Assembly: GCF_015220045.1 (NCBI RefSeq)
Contig: NZ_JADBGB010000006.1
Span: 1 to 64,000, forward strand
From: Marivivens aquimaris
GTDB lineage: Bacteria; Pseudomonadota; Alphaproteobacteria; Rhodobacterales; Rhodobacteraceae
Length of the DNA stretch: 64,000 nt
Direction: 5' to 3'
Within the stretch, counting starts at the first letter, position 1, and the number at the start of each line of letters is the position of its first letter. Position numbers and translations under genes: made by a program. Below, in pieces: positions 24,917 to 33,075 of this stretch. The notes beneath the pieces were generated by a model that was not told where the DNA came from, did not search any database, and saw only the letters and a list, made by a program, of their open reading frames with translations.

Positions 24917-26275
24917 ATGAGCGGAAGTCTAGAACAGTTTTTGACCGACCTGTCACGAGGTCTGGAGCGCACAATGGTCGCCGTCAACAAAGAGTTGACG
25001 CTGCGCCATCGTATCAAGCGCACATGGTCGATGCGACAGTGCGCTCGCTTCTTGAACGTCAGCATCCAATACTTGACCAAGTTTGCGAATGGTAACGACG
25101 ACTTTCCAAAGGGTGAGTACGTTGGACGCGAGCGTGTCTTCAACCTTCATGAACTGATGCATATGCGCGCTTTGATGGCGGCGTCTGCAAAGCGTTCTTT
25201 TGACTATCTTGCGTGGCGCAAGCCCGGCGATCCGCTTCCAGTCATTTCATTTGCCAGCCAAAAGGGCGGAACCGCCAAGAGCCTTAGCGCTGCACATTTC
25301 GCACAGTACCTGAGCCTACATTACGGAATGCGTGTTGGCGTGATGGATGCGGACCCTCAGAGCACGATCACACTTTACTTTGTAGGCGGTGAGGGGTTGT
25401 CTCAAATGCCTACTGAAGAAACGCCATCGATGGTGGACTTCGCGGGCCTCTTCCAGTCTGAGGAGGCGCCGTACACGGAGCACTCTGCGAAGACGCTGGA
25501 TAGCTTCTTTTTGAAGACTTCTTGGCCAGGGCTTCGATTGGTTCCAGCGCACGGAGAGACCTCTGAGGGCGAAATTCAGATCGCCCGCTTGGTTCGCGAA
25601 GCTCCTGCAGGCAAGAGTTTCTACCGCTACCTTCGGGACGCGATTGATCGCTGGAAAGAAGCGCACCCTCCGGCAACTGCTCCCAATGAACTTGTTACGG
25701 ATGGAAAGGTCGATCCTGTCCGACTTGAGCATGCGCTGAACGAAACGCTGGATTGCATCATTATTGATTATCAACCGGCGCTGACGCTTTTCCAGCTCAA
25801 CAATGTGATAGCCTCTTCATCCCTCGTCATTCCTCAGACCATGAAGGGGTTCGACATCGCAACTCTGTCGACCTTTGTCACCGGCCTGCTAGGTATGCTG
25901 CAGCACATCTTAGCACATGAGCGTATCGATATTGGCTCGGGTGCCAACATGCTTTTGCCAACCATTGTGCAGCGTTCCAACGGTCAGGATCTCAACCACA
26001 TTGGCAATCTTCTCGAGCACTGCCCCACGGAGATCTTGCCCGTGTTCTATCTTCGGTCAGACGCGATTTCGAACGCTTCAGACGTTTATCAGTCGGTCTA
26101 CGAATATGAGCCTGACACGCCTGGCAAACGAAAAGGTATCAACAGATTTATCGAGAACGCAGACGCGGTGAATGATGCAATCGTCAGCCGTCTGTGGCCA
26201 GGCCTCGAACGTGGTTATGCGAATGCTTGGATGGACACGTTCTATGATGACGATGATGGGGAGACCGCAGCATGA
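24917..26275 (+). CDS. repA: RepA, plasmid partition ATPase
   Basis: The ParA-type ATPase of the repABC operon, which moves plasmid copies together with RepB and represses the operon. The N-terminal 110 residues carry an HTH-like region (MRQCARFLNVSIQYLTKF). The deviant Walker A is SFASQKGGTAKSLSAAHFAQ, followed by GVMDADPQSTITLYF and the Walker B-like LDCIIIDYQPALTLFQLN. I chose ATG 24917 (MSGSLEQFLTDLSRGL), giving 452 residues; a GTG at 24869 would add 16. RepB overlaps the 3' end by 4 nt. The candidate parS lies about 140 bp upstream. Confidence 0.9.
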   Translation: MSGSLEQFLTDLSRGLERTMVAVNKELTLRHRIKRTWSMRQCARFLNVSIQYLTKFANGNDDFPKGEYVGRERVFNLHELMHMRALMAASAKRSFDYLAWRKPGDPLPVISFASQKGGTAKSLSAAHFAQYLSLHYGMRVGVMDADPQSTITLYFVGGEGLSQMPTEETPSMVDFAGLFQSEEAPYTEHSAKTLDSFFLKTSWPGLRLVPAHGETSEGEIQIARLVREAPAGKSFYRYLRDAIDRWKEAHPPATAPNELVTDGKVDPVRLEHALNETLDCIIIDYQPALTLFQLNNVIASSSLVIPQTMKGFDIATLSTFVTGLLGMLQHILAHERIDIGSGANMLLPTIVQRSNGQDLNHIGNLLEHCPTEILPVFYLRSDAISNASDVYQSVYEYEPDTPGKRKGINRFIENADAVNDAIVSRLWPGLERGYANAWMDTFYDDDDGETAA

Positions 26276-27288
26276 AGCGAACTATCCCGAGGTCGCTGGT
26301 TTCGAAAGCTTTGAGCCAATCATCTGAGCCGAGTGGCAATGGCGACGAGGCAAAAGTCGACACTGCACCGTCTTCTACTACTGCACCTTTCAAGGGAGCG
26401 GGTAGTGCATGGAAGGCCGGCGCACTTGCCCAATCGCAGGCAGCGGTCGAGCAGGGTCGCGCGCAGCTCGTCGAAGACATTCTGAACGGCCGTCACGAGC
26501 TTCAGATTTCACCGGAACAAGTGCAGGATCCGTTAGGTTCAGATCGTCGTGATGACTGGCTGGCACAAGAGGCCTTTCAAACGCTTCTTAAGAGCATCGA
26601 AATCAACGGCCAAGACACGCCCATCCTTGTCTGGCCAGAGGATCCGAATTGGAAGCCTGACCCGTTGAACCCAACAGACGTCGCGGATGCTCGCTTTATC
26701 ATGCTGACCGGCAGACGTCGTCATGCTGCAGCGAAAACCCTGGGGCTTAAGCTTCGAGCAATCTTGGCGTCCCCAGAGAAGCGAGGCGCGGAGAACGCGC
26801 AGTTCGAGATGCTGTTCCTCCGTTTCCGGGAAAACGAGGAAAGGGAGAACCTTGGCGCATTCGAGCGCCTACTGGCTATCGGAGAGATGTACGAGACGCT
26901 TCGTGAGTCTGGTGAGAAGACGACTGCGGTAGCGTTTGCAGCACGTATTGGTGTCCACGAGAGTATCGTGTCGCGCGCTCGCGCAGTTTTCGGGGCTCGA
27001 GATCAAATCTTGAACGCGTTCAAGAACGCTTACGACATGAGCTTCCAGGATCTGCAAAAAGCGCTGGCCAGCCTTGAGGGCAAGCCGAAGAAGCAAGTCA
27101 GAAAGTCCGTTCAGAAGATCACCGCCAAGCGCAAGGTAGGGGGTCGTAATCTCTCGCTCACGTCAGCGAACGGCAATCTCTCGATCAAAGCCGCAAGCGT
27201 ACCGCTGAGCCAAGAGAAGCTTGAGGAGTTGAGCGATCTGATCGCGGACTTCTTGGCAAAGAATAAGGAGGTTCCACCGGCGGGCTAG
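26272..27288 (+). CDS. repB: RepB, partition site-binding protein
   Basis: The ParB-type protein of repABC (338 residues). The ParB core is clear: FQTLLKSIEINGQDTPILVW, FIMLTGRRRHAAAKTLGLKL, then FLRFRENEERENLGAFERLL, followed by a helix-turn-helix (VAFAARIGVHESIVSRAR). It would bind the palindromes at 24754 and 27008, the second inside its own gene, and be moved by RepA. ATGA overlap with repA shows coupling. The C-terminal 100 residues are basic and probably dimerise. Its sequence would set plasmid compatibility together with the ctRNA. Confidence 0.9.
   Translation: MKRTIPRSLVSKALSQSSEPSGNGDEAKVDTAPSSTTAPFKGAGSAWKAGALAQSQAAVEQGRAQLVEDILNGRHELQISPEQVQDPLGSDRRDDWLAQEAFQTLLKSIEINGQDTPILVWPEDPNWKPDPLNPTDVADARFIMLTGRRRHAAAKTLGLKLRAILASPEKRGAENAQFEMLFLRFRENEERENLGAFERLLAIGEMYETLRESGEKTTAVAFAARIGVHESIVSRARAVFGARDQILNAFKNAYDMSFQDLQKALASLEGKPKKQVRKSVQKITAKRKVGGRNLSLTSANGNLSIKAASVPLSQEKLEELSDLIADFLAKNKEVPPAG
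27008..27025. promoter_or_regulatory. Second candidate parS, inside repB
   Basis: TCTTGAACGCGTTCAAGA is a perfect 18-bp palindrome, identical to the core of the one at 24754. It lies in the coding sequence for residues GARDQILNAFKNAYD. Intragenic partition palindromes in repB are known for some repABC plasmids. Confidence 0.65.
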
Positions 27289-27356
27289 AGCCTGAATACC
27301 GGTGCATCTCCATACATTGAGGCAACGAGCAAGAAGGAAGAATGTGATCTAAAGGC

Positions 27357-27410
27357 AAAAGAAAAGCCCCCAAGCTGAGGGCCTGAGAGCTAATCTTATT
27401 GGTTTGGTCG
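27357..27410 (-). ncRNA. repABC antisense ctRNA
   Basis: In the 220-bp repB-repC gap a small RNA on the minus strand is predicted. It starts about 7 nt after a TATCTT box and ends in a stem GCCCTC-AGCTT-GGGGGC followed by TTTTCTTTT. The length of about 54 nt fits known repABC ctRNAs. These RNAs bind the repC leader, promote a structure that blocks repC translation or extension, and set copy number and incompatibility. Location, promoter and terminator all agree. Confidence 0.85.
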
Positions 27411-27415
27411 CCTTG

Positions 27416-27444
27416 AAGATAAGTCTCTCTCGAATCACTGTCAA
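27416..27444 (-). promoter_or_regulatory. ctRNA promoter
   Basis: On the minus strand, TTGACA (27444-27439), a 17-bp spacer and TATCTT (27421-27416). This is the best sigma-70-type promoter I noticed in the window. Confidence 0.8.
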
Positions 27445-27508
27445 CGACGAACGCTTCTGAGCGAACGGCTTTCTTTTGCCTCCACATAACTGGAGGTGAG
27501 AAACAGGC

Positions 27509-28789
27509 ATGAAACACACAGGTTGGCGCAAGCCGACACCGGGTCTTGGCATTGCAGAGCAGCTTGCCCAAGCCGGTGAACAGGTAGCTGTACCCAAAAC
27601 ACGGGCCTTCGTGGCCGTGAAACGGGTAGGGGCCTACATTGGCCTCAAGGCCGGAGACATGATGCTCCTCGACACGCTCGGGGCCTTCACCCAGGCCCAG
27701 GACTGGGAGGAGGGGCAACGCCCGATCGTATGGGCGTCAAATGCCTATCTGATGGAGCAGACGGGGTTTTCGCTCTCCGCGCTCAAGCGCCATGCACGGC
27801 GCCTGGCCGAGATCGGCGTGATCTCCTTCCAGGACAGCCCCAACGGCAAGCGCTGGGGTCGCAGGGACGCCGAGGGGCGCATCGTCGAGGCCTACGGCTT
27901 CGATCTATCGCCTCTTTCGGCGCGCGCCGAAGAGTTCGAGGAGCTTCATGCCGAGTTGCAGGCGGAGCGCGAGCTCTGCCAACGCCTCAAGCGCCAGATC
28001 ACCGTGGCACGTCGCATGATCCGCGCGCGGATCGAAGCGGCCGTGAGCAGCACGCTTCGCGGCCCTTGGGTGCAGTTCACGGGTCTCTTCGAGGAGCTTC
28101 TGGACCGGCTTCCGCGCCGCCACGAAGCTTCCGAGCAGCTTGCCGGGCTCTTGACGTGGTTCAGGGAGCTTCAGGAGCGTGTCGAGGCAGCCTATCTCAA
28201 GGCAACTGAGATCGTCCAACCTGTGGAAAACACGCCGGAAACCATGGAGCAAGCTTCTGAGAAGACTCAAGAAATGAACCCCAGGGGGGTCATTTCTGAC
28301 CCTCATATACTAATTACAAACCAACTTAATCCTGTAATTCGTAATTCCTCAGAAAATGAGGAAGTCGCGGCCGTGGTGCCCAATGCTCAACCCGAAGATC
28401 AGGTTGATAGGGATCTGGAAGAGTGGGTTGCCGAGGTGCGCAAGAAGCGCGCCGCGCTGGATCTGCCCACTGTGATGCAGGCCTGTCCCGAATTCGCGTC
28501 CTGGGCGCGCAATATGGGCGGGTTCTTGAAGGATTGGGGCGATCTGCACCGGGTTGCTGGTCAACTGAGGCCGATGATTGGGGTATCCGAGCATGCCTGG
28601 AACGTGGCGCAGGACCGGCTGGGCAAACAGGTGGCGACAGCAGCGCTGGCGTTGGTCTTCGAGAAGCATTGTGCGGGTGAAGTTTCCTCGCCGGGCGGCT
28701 ATCTGCGCGGGATGGTCGAAAAGGCCGGGGCAGGGGAGCTGCACCTCGAGCGCAGCTTCTATGGCAGGCTCAGCGGGCAGGCGGCGTGA
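27509..28789 (+). CDS. repC: RepC, plasmid replication initiator
   Basis: The replication initiator of repABC plasmids, 426 residues. It begins with the family's conserved N-terminus (WRKPTPGLGIAEQLAQAGE; VKRVGAYIGLKAGDMMLLDT) and a winged helix (WASNAYLMEQTGFSLSALKR, then HARRLAEIGVISFQDSPNGK). A variable linker near residues 245-290 leads to the C-terminal domain (FASWARNMGGFLKDWGDLHR; SSPGGYLRGMVEKAGAGELH). The replication origin is usually inside repC itself. ATG 27509 has TGGAGG upstream. Expression should be held down by the ctRNA. The full repABC set is intact, so this block can probably replicate by itself. Confidence 0.92.
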   Translation: MKHTGWRKPTPGLGIAEQLAQAGEQVAVPKTRAFVAVKRVGAYIGLKAGDMMLLDTLGAFTQAQDWEEGQRPIVWASNAYLMEQTGFSLSALKRHARRLAEIGVISFQDSPNGKRWGRRDAEGRIVEAYGFDLSPLSARAEEFEELHAELQAERELCQRLKRQITVARRMIRARIEAAVSSTLRGPWVQFTGLFEELLDRLPRRHEASEQLAGLLTWFRELQERVEAAYLKATEIVQPVENTPETMEQASEKTQEMNPRGVISDPHILITNQLNPVIRNSSENEEVAAVVPNAQPEDQVDRDLEEWVAEVRKKRAALDLPTVMQACPEFASWARNMGGFLKDWGDLHRVAGQLRPMIGVSEHAWNVAQDRLGKQVATAALALVFEKHCAGEVSSPGGYLRGMVEKAGAGELHLERSFYGRLSGQAA

Positions 28790-28801
28790 TGGGGCAGGGG
28801 C

Positions 28802-29899
28802 TCAGAGGCCGGCAGCCTTGGTCAGGTTCACGCGGAACCGGTCGCGTCGGCGCTGGTAGCGACGAGTCATCTCTGCCGAGGCATGCCCCAGCTGCTTCTG
28901 GACATAGCGCTCGTCGACTTCGGCTGAACTCGCGAGACCAGCACGCAGCGAGTGACCGGAGAAAAGTCCCAGGCGTTCTTTCTCGTGCAATTCGGATCGG
29001 ATACCGGCATCTAGAACCGTGCGCTTGATCAGCCGCGCGACATGCTTATCGTTGAGCCTCGTTTCGGATGCCTTCTTACCATCGCGCGAGGTGCCGACGA
29101 AGATCGGACCGAAGTCGATCTTCGCGAAGTGCAGCCATTGCTCGAGACTATGCACGGGGCAGGTCTGCTCCTTGGAACCGCGGCCGATCTCGACCTCACG
29201 CCAGCCGGTCTTGGCGTTGAGCGTGAGGACGGCGCCTTTCTCCAGGATCTCGATCCATCCGCCGGAATCCGGCGTATCGTCTTTGTGGACGTCTAGGCTG
29301 ACAATTTCCGAGCGGCGCAGGCCTCCGGCATATCCCAGCAGCAGGATTGCCCGATCCCGCAGCCCGCGCAGATCATAGGGCAGGGTGGCGACCATCGCGA
29401 GGATGTCTTCTGCCAGTATCGCTTCCTTCTGCACCGGCGGGCGCGCGTGCTTTCGCTTGATCCCTGCCAGAACCGTAGCGATGTGCCGGTTCTTGCGATC
29501 GAGGGAAAAGCCGCGTTGTGCGTAGTTCCATGCGAGACCAGACAGGCGGCGGTCGATGGTTGAGACGGACAGGGCAGGGGCGGGGCCTGACCCGGACGCC
29601 AGGTCGGCGAGATAAAGCCCGATCATCTCCGGGGAAGGTGGCAGCGGTTCCGCGCCCTTCATCCGGCACCAGCGCGTGAAGTGCGCCCAATCCTTCGCGT
29701 AGGCCTTCAGCGTATTGTCAGACGCCGCCGCGCGCGCATAGTCGCGGGCCGTATCGACCAGCCGATTGAGCATGCCGGAACCGGCGACAAAGGACGGCAG
29801 GCTCAAGGACTCGCCGTCAGGGCGATCTCTCTCGTTGTCCTCGTTGACCGAAGACCCGATTGGCACGTCTGAGCTCGATTTCTCGGTGTTTTCTGACAT
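28802..29899 (-). CDS. Tyrosine recombinase (phage-type integrase/resolvase)
   Basis: About 365 residues. A SAM-like core-binding domain (AYAKDWAHFTRWCRMKG) precedes the catalytic domain: Arg in GYAGGLRRSEIVSLD, Lys in LNAKTGWREV, HSLR in FSGHSLRAGLASSAEV, His in KQLGHASAEM and the nucleophile Tyr in TRRYQRRRDRF. All catalytic residues are present. I chose ATG 29899 (MSENTEKSSSDV); ATG 29911 (MLSG) is possible, and the longer frame to 30031 looks like leader sequence. It is convergent with repC, 12 bp apart. Recombinases beside repABC may resolve multimers or insert cassettes; no att site was identified. Confidence 0.85.
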   Translation of the reverse strand: MSENTEKSSSDVPIGSSVNEDNERDRPDGESLSLPSFVAGSGMLNRLVDTARDYARAAASDNTLKAYAKDWAHFTRWCRMKGAEPLPPSPEMIGLYLADLASGSGPAPALSVSTIDRRLSGLAWNYAQRGFSLDRKNRHIATVLAGIKRKHARPPVQKEAILAEDILAMVATLPYDLRGLRDRAILLLGYAGGLRRSEIVSLDVHKDDTPDSGGWIEILEKGAVLTLNAKTGWREVEIGRGSKEQTCPVHSLEQWLHFAKIDFGPIFVGTSRDGKKASETRLNDKHVARLIKRTVLDAGIRSELHEKERLGLFSGHSLRAGLASSAEVDERYVQKQLGHASAEMTRRYQRRRDRFRVNLTKAAGL

Positions 29900-29921
29900 G
29901 CCGCTGAGCATATTCTTTAAT

Positions 29922-29948
29922 GTCCGATAATGCAAACTTATTGGACAT
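29922..29948. promoter_or_regulatory. Operator-like inverted repeat before the recombinase
   Basis: TGTCCGATAA (29922-29931) faces TTATTGGACA (29939-29948), one mismatch, 7-bp centre. It lies in the short gap between the recombinase and the divergent DUF1403 gene and could regulate either, or be a recombinase-binding site. Confidence 0.5.
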
Positions 29949-30024
29949 GACTGTAAACCACAAGGCGGGGCGGTTTTTGCGCTATTTTCTGGCAGAAAGC
30001 GCCGCACAGGTGTAGGCTCTGGGC

Positions 30025-30728
30025 ATGACATTTGCCCGACCGGATCACGCCAGCGACTTAGGCACCTTACCCAGGATACCCGGCTGGGTCACCTCGGCGC
30101 GGGCCGAAACCCTTGAAGATGTGGCGTTTTTGTCGGGCGCGGCGCTGAACCACCTGCATTTTGTGTTGGGACGCGAGGAAGTCCCCCAAGCCTTGTTGCG
30201 AGAGCGACTGGCGCTGCGCGCGGCTGAGGCTTGTGTTGCGTTTTCCGGTCGTCCCGAGCGGGCAGGGGAGCTGCGTGACGTTGTGCACCTTCTGTGCCCC
30301 GGCGACCTGCCCGGACCGGCCGGCGAAACCTGCCTGGCCTGGCGGCGCGCGGTGGAGCGGCCGATGTCGATCAAAGCTCTGGGCCGGGCGTTGCCGACCC
30401 TCGAGCCGGGCCCGATCGCAACCTGGCTCGACGCGGGGAAAGGCGGGCCGGTGACCCGTGCCGCAATGGTGCTGGAGGCGGTGCTGCGCGAGGCGCCGCA
30501 CGCAGACGTAGCAGGGCTGATCCTCGCGGATGCGGCCCTCGCGGAGGCGCTTGGTTGGGACCGTCTCGTGCCGCTGCTGGCCCCGGGCCTGAAGCGCGCC
30601 GACCTGCGCAAGCAAGGCGATGACCTTTGCCGGATCGCGCCGCGCGGCGGCTCTGCGACCGGCTGGTCGATCTTGGCGCGGTCCGCGAGCTGACCGGGCG
30701 CGACACGTTCCGGCTCTACGGGGTGTAG
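30025..30728 (+). pseudogene. DUF1403 family gene with internal deletion and frameshift
   Basis: The N-terminal two thirds look like DUF1403 (AETLEDVAFLSGAALNHLHF; RPMSIKALGRALPTLEPGPI; LLAPGLKRADLRKQGDDL). The frame then goes off to a stop at 30693 (ending WSILARSAS). The typical DUF1403 C-terminus, RLCDRLVDLGAVRELTGRD followed by TFRLYGV, is present in another frame and stops at 30728, three bases before scpB. About 85 residues seem to be missing at the joint near 30,630, with a shift of frame. A shortened 222-residue product could be made but is probably inactive. DUF1403 next to scpB is a common pair on alphaproteobacterial plasmids. Confidence 0.75.
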
Positions 30729-30730
30729 GG

Positions 30731-31345
30731 ATGGCGAAGGATCGTTCCGACCTCGATCTTGACCGCGAACTCGCCGACCTGCCGCCGGAGCTGCGCTGGC
30801 GCGAATGGATGCGGCGGATCGAGGCGGTGCTCTTTGCCTCTGCCTCGCCGGTCCCGCGCGAGGATCTGGCCCGAGTGGTGGGGCAGGGGGCCACGGTCGA
30901 TCTGCTGGTCGAGGATCTGGCCGCCGATCTGGAGGGGCGGGCGTTCGAGATCGCCCAAGTCGCCGGCGGCTGGATGTTTCGGACGCGAGCCGCCTATGCG
31001 CCCGCGATCCGCGCGGCTGCGGATGTCGGGGATCAGTTGCTGGACCTGAGCGAATTCGACATCGCGGTCCTGGCGGCCGTCGCCTATCACCAGCCGATCA
31101 CCCGCGATGGCCTCAAAGACATCTTCGGCAAGGAAATCAGCCGCGAGCTGATCGGGCGGCTGCATGCGCGTGGCCTGATCGGGACCGGGCCAAGGTCGCC
31201 TCGGCGCGGGGCGCCCTATACATTCGTGACGACCGAGCAGTTCCTTGTCGCGTTCGGGTTGGATAGCCTCCGCAATCTTCCCGATCGGGAGCAGCTGGTG
31301 GATGCCGGGGTTGTGGGCGAAGCACCACAAGTCGATTTCGGATAG
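30731..31345 (+). CDS. scpB: ScpB-like segregation and condensation protein
   Basis: A plasmid-borne ScpB homologue of 204 residues, with the paired winged helices of the family: RIEAVLFASASPVPREDLAR and then YHQPITRDGLKDIFGKEIS, then GLIGTGPRSPRRGAPYTFVT and FLVAFGLDSLRNLPD. ScpB bridges SMC and ScpA in chromosome condensation, but no smc or scpA is nearby, so this copy probably serves another role, perhaps as a regulator paired with DUF1403. ATG 30731 lies 2 bp after the restored DUF1403 stop. Confidence 0.85.
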   Translation: MAKDRSDLDLDRELADLPPELRWREWMRRIEAVLFASASPVPREDLARVVGQGATVDLLVEDLAADLEGRAFEIAQVAGGWMFRTRAAYAPAIRAAADVGDQLLDLSEFDIAVLAAVAYHQPITRDGLKDIFGKEISRELIGRLHARGLIGTGPRSPRRGAPYTFVTTEQFLVAFGLDSLRNLPDREQLVDAGVVGEAPQVDFG

Positions 31346-31463
31346 CGAGTTGCCGATCTTGTTGGGCGCTAAGGATCTGAGAGAGCACTGTTTTACCTCA
31401 CCATGGTTTCGAATCTTGCCGATCTCCGTTGCCGATGCTTGGCGCAAACTCGGTCGTTCTGGT

Positions 31464-31674
31464 TATCGTTTCATCTGCAGCGCAACGATTCATGTGGGGC
31501 GCCAGAAATATTCACAATTTCAAGGTGATAATCGTTTCGTGCTATTGACGAAGTTGGCTTTTGCTTCCTGACGCCTGAATCGTTGCAAAATCCGCGCAAC
31601 GAAAACTTGCGCCTGGGAAAAGTGTAGGTGTATCAATATCCTAATCGTTTCACGCTTGCAGGATATCGTTTCAT
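31464..31674. promoter_or_regulatory. Four iterated ATCGTTTC repeats upstream of fic
   Basis: TATCGTTTCAT (31464), TAATCGTTTCGT (31530), TAATCGTTTCAC (31642) and TATCGTTTCAT (31664, running into the start codon) lie in an AT-richer stretch. A related AACGATTCAT occurs near 31482. They look like binding sites for a regulator, perhaps the N-terminal winged helix of the Fic protein itself. Nothing else was seen between 31346 and 31672. Confidence 0.55.
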
Positions 31675-32959
31675 GGCCCTGTCGGATCAAGACATTCTCG
31701 ACTTTGTCGGTGAGAACCCGGGTGCTGGGCGCGATGCCATCCGGAAGGGCATTGCAAGGGATGTGAGCGAAACCACCGTATGGCGTCTCTTGAAGCGCAT
31801 GGTGGATGAGGGGCGCCTCGAAGTATCCGGCAAGGGCAGGGCGACAGGATACAGAATTGCCGGGGGCGCGGTCGTCCGGGCGCATTTGTCGACGCCATAT
31901 AACCGGCGAGCGCCGGTATCCTATCGACCGGAGTTTCTCGACGCCTACGTCCCAGAAAAGACCTGGTACCTGTCTGCACCAGACCGCGAAAGACTGTTGG
32001 AGGCCGGCCGTCCGCAGGGCGGCGCAATTCCTGCCGGAACATACGCGCGCCGGATCCTTGAACAGCTTCTGGTTGATCTTAGCTGGGCATCATCCAGGAT
32101 GGAGGGCAACACCTACGATATTCTGCAGACCGAGCGACTGATCAGGTTTGGCGAAGAAGCTGCGGGAAAGGATCGAAAAGAAGCCCTGATGATCCTCAAC
32201 CATAAGGAAGCCATCCAGTATGTCGTCGACAATCTCGATGAGATAGGGCTTCGGCGTCCCGATCTGTTCGCGATTCATGCGCTGCTCTCAGACGGACTCC
32301 TGGCGGATCCGGCAATGTCGGGCCGATTGCGAGCGATGCCGGTCGGGATCTCGCACTCGAGCTATCGACCGCTCGACGATGCGGTCACGATTGCAGAGGA
32401 GTTCGACATCCTGCTCCACAAGGCTGCGCAGATCACCGATCCGTTCGAGCAGTCCTTTTTCCTCTTGGTGCACATTCCGTACCTCCAGGCCTTTGCCGAC
32501 GTTAACAAGCGAACTTCGCGCGTGGCCTCGAACATCCCACTTCTAAAGTCGGATCTTGCGCCGATGTCGTTCACGACGATGGACGACAGCGACTATATCG
32601 ATGGGCTCATCGGGGTTTATGAATTGAACAATGTCGCGCTGCTGCGTGAGGTCTACATGGACGCGTACTTGGCGTCTGCGGAGAAATACCGAATTCTTCG
32701 CGCTGAGGTGGAGAGCCCGGAAAAGGCTGCGCTTGCATATCGGGAATTCGTTCGCGCTGCTGTCCGGCGTTGCGTTCTCGAATTCAAGGAGTTCCGAAAC
32801 GATGCGGTTGATGAGATGGCTTTGGCTGCTGGCGTGCCCGAAGCTGATCGAGCGGATGTTGTCGCTTACGTTCGTGAGCAGATCGCTGGGCTCCATGAAG
32901 GCAACGTAATCCGCTATCGGCTGAAACCAGACGACCTGAAAGGAGTGAACCTGCGCTAG
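31673..32959 (+). CDS. Fic-domain protein with N-terminal winged helix
   Basis: Fic enzymes transfer AMP or other groups to target proteins. Residues 1-65 form a winged helix (SDQDILDFVGENPGAGRDAI; SETTVWRLLKRMVDEGRLEV). The Fic N-terminal helix carries the autoinhibitory S-x3-E-G motif (SSRMEGN, near residue 145). The active-site loop is HIPYLQAFADVNKRTSR near residue 270, a variant of HPFx(D/E)GNGRxxR with the His and both Arg kept and DVNKR in place of GNGR. The C-terminal 110 residues are helical. The start at ATG 31673 has GCAGGA 9 bp upstream. The fused HTH and upstream repeats suggest self-regulation. Target unknown; it may belong to the defence island. Confidence 0.85.
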   Translation: MALSDQDILDFVGENPGAGRDAIRKGIARDVSETTVWRLLKRMVDEGRLEVSGKGRATGYRIAGGAVVRAHLSTPYNRRAPVSYRPEFLDAYVPEKTWYLSAPDRERLLEAGRPQGGAIPAGTYARRILEQLLVDLSWASSRMEGNTYDILQTERLIRFGEEAAGKDRKEALMILNHKEAIQYVVDNLDEIGLRRPDLFAIHALLSDGLLADPAMSGRLRAMPVGISHSSYRPLDDAVTIAEEFDILLHKAAQITDPFEQSFFLLVHIPYLQAFADVNKRTSRVASNIPLLKSDLAPMSFTTMDDSDYIDGLIGVYELNNVALLREVYMDAYLASAEKYRILRAEVESPEKAALAYREFVRAAVRRCVLEFKEFRNDAVDEMALAAGVPEADRADVVAYVREQIAGLHEGNVIRYRLKPDDLKGVNLR

Positions 32960-33010
32960 ATCGTTGATCGAACCGGACCGAAGAACGTCTACGCATCAAA
33001 AGCGCATTCA

Positions 33011-33036
33011 ATCATTGCGATAGTCGTTGCAATGAT
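33011..33036. promoter_or_regulatory. Inverted repeat between fic and the Shango operon
   Basis: ATCATTGC and GCAATGAT are perfect 8-bp arms around a 10-bp centre, 40 bp before sngA. No T-run follows, so an operator is as likely as a terminator. Confidence 0.45.
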
Positions 33037-33075
33037 GGGCATCCAAAATAGTGTGGTTCGGAGAGGGTTCCGATA

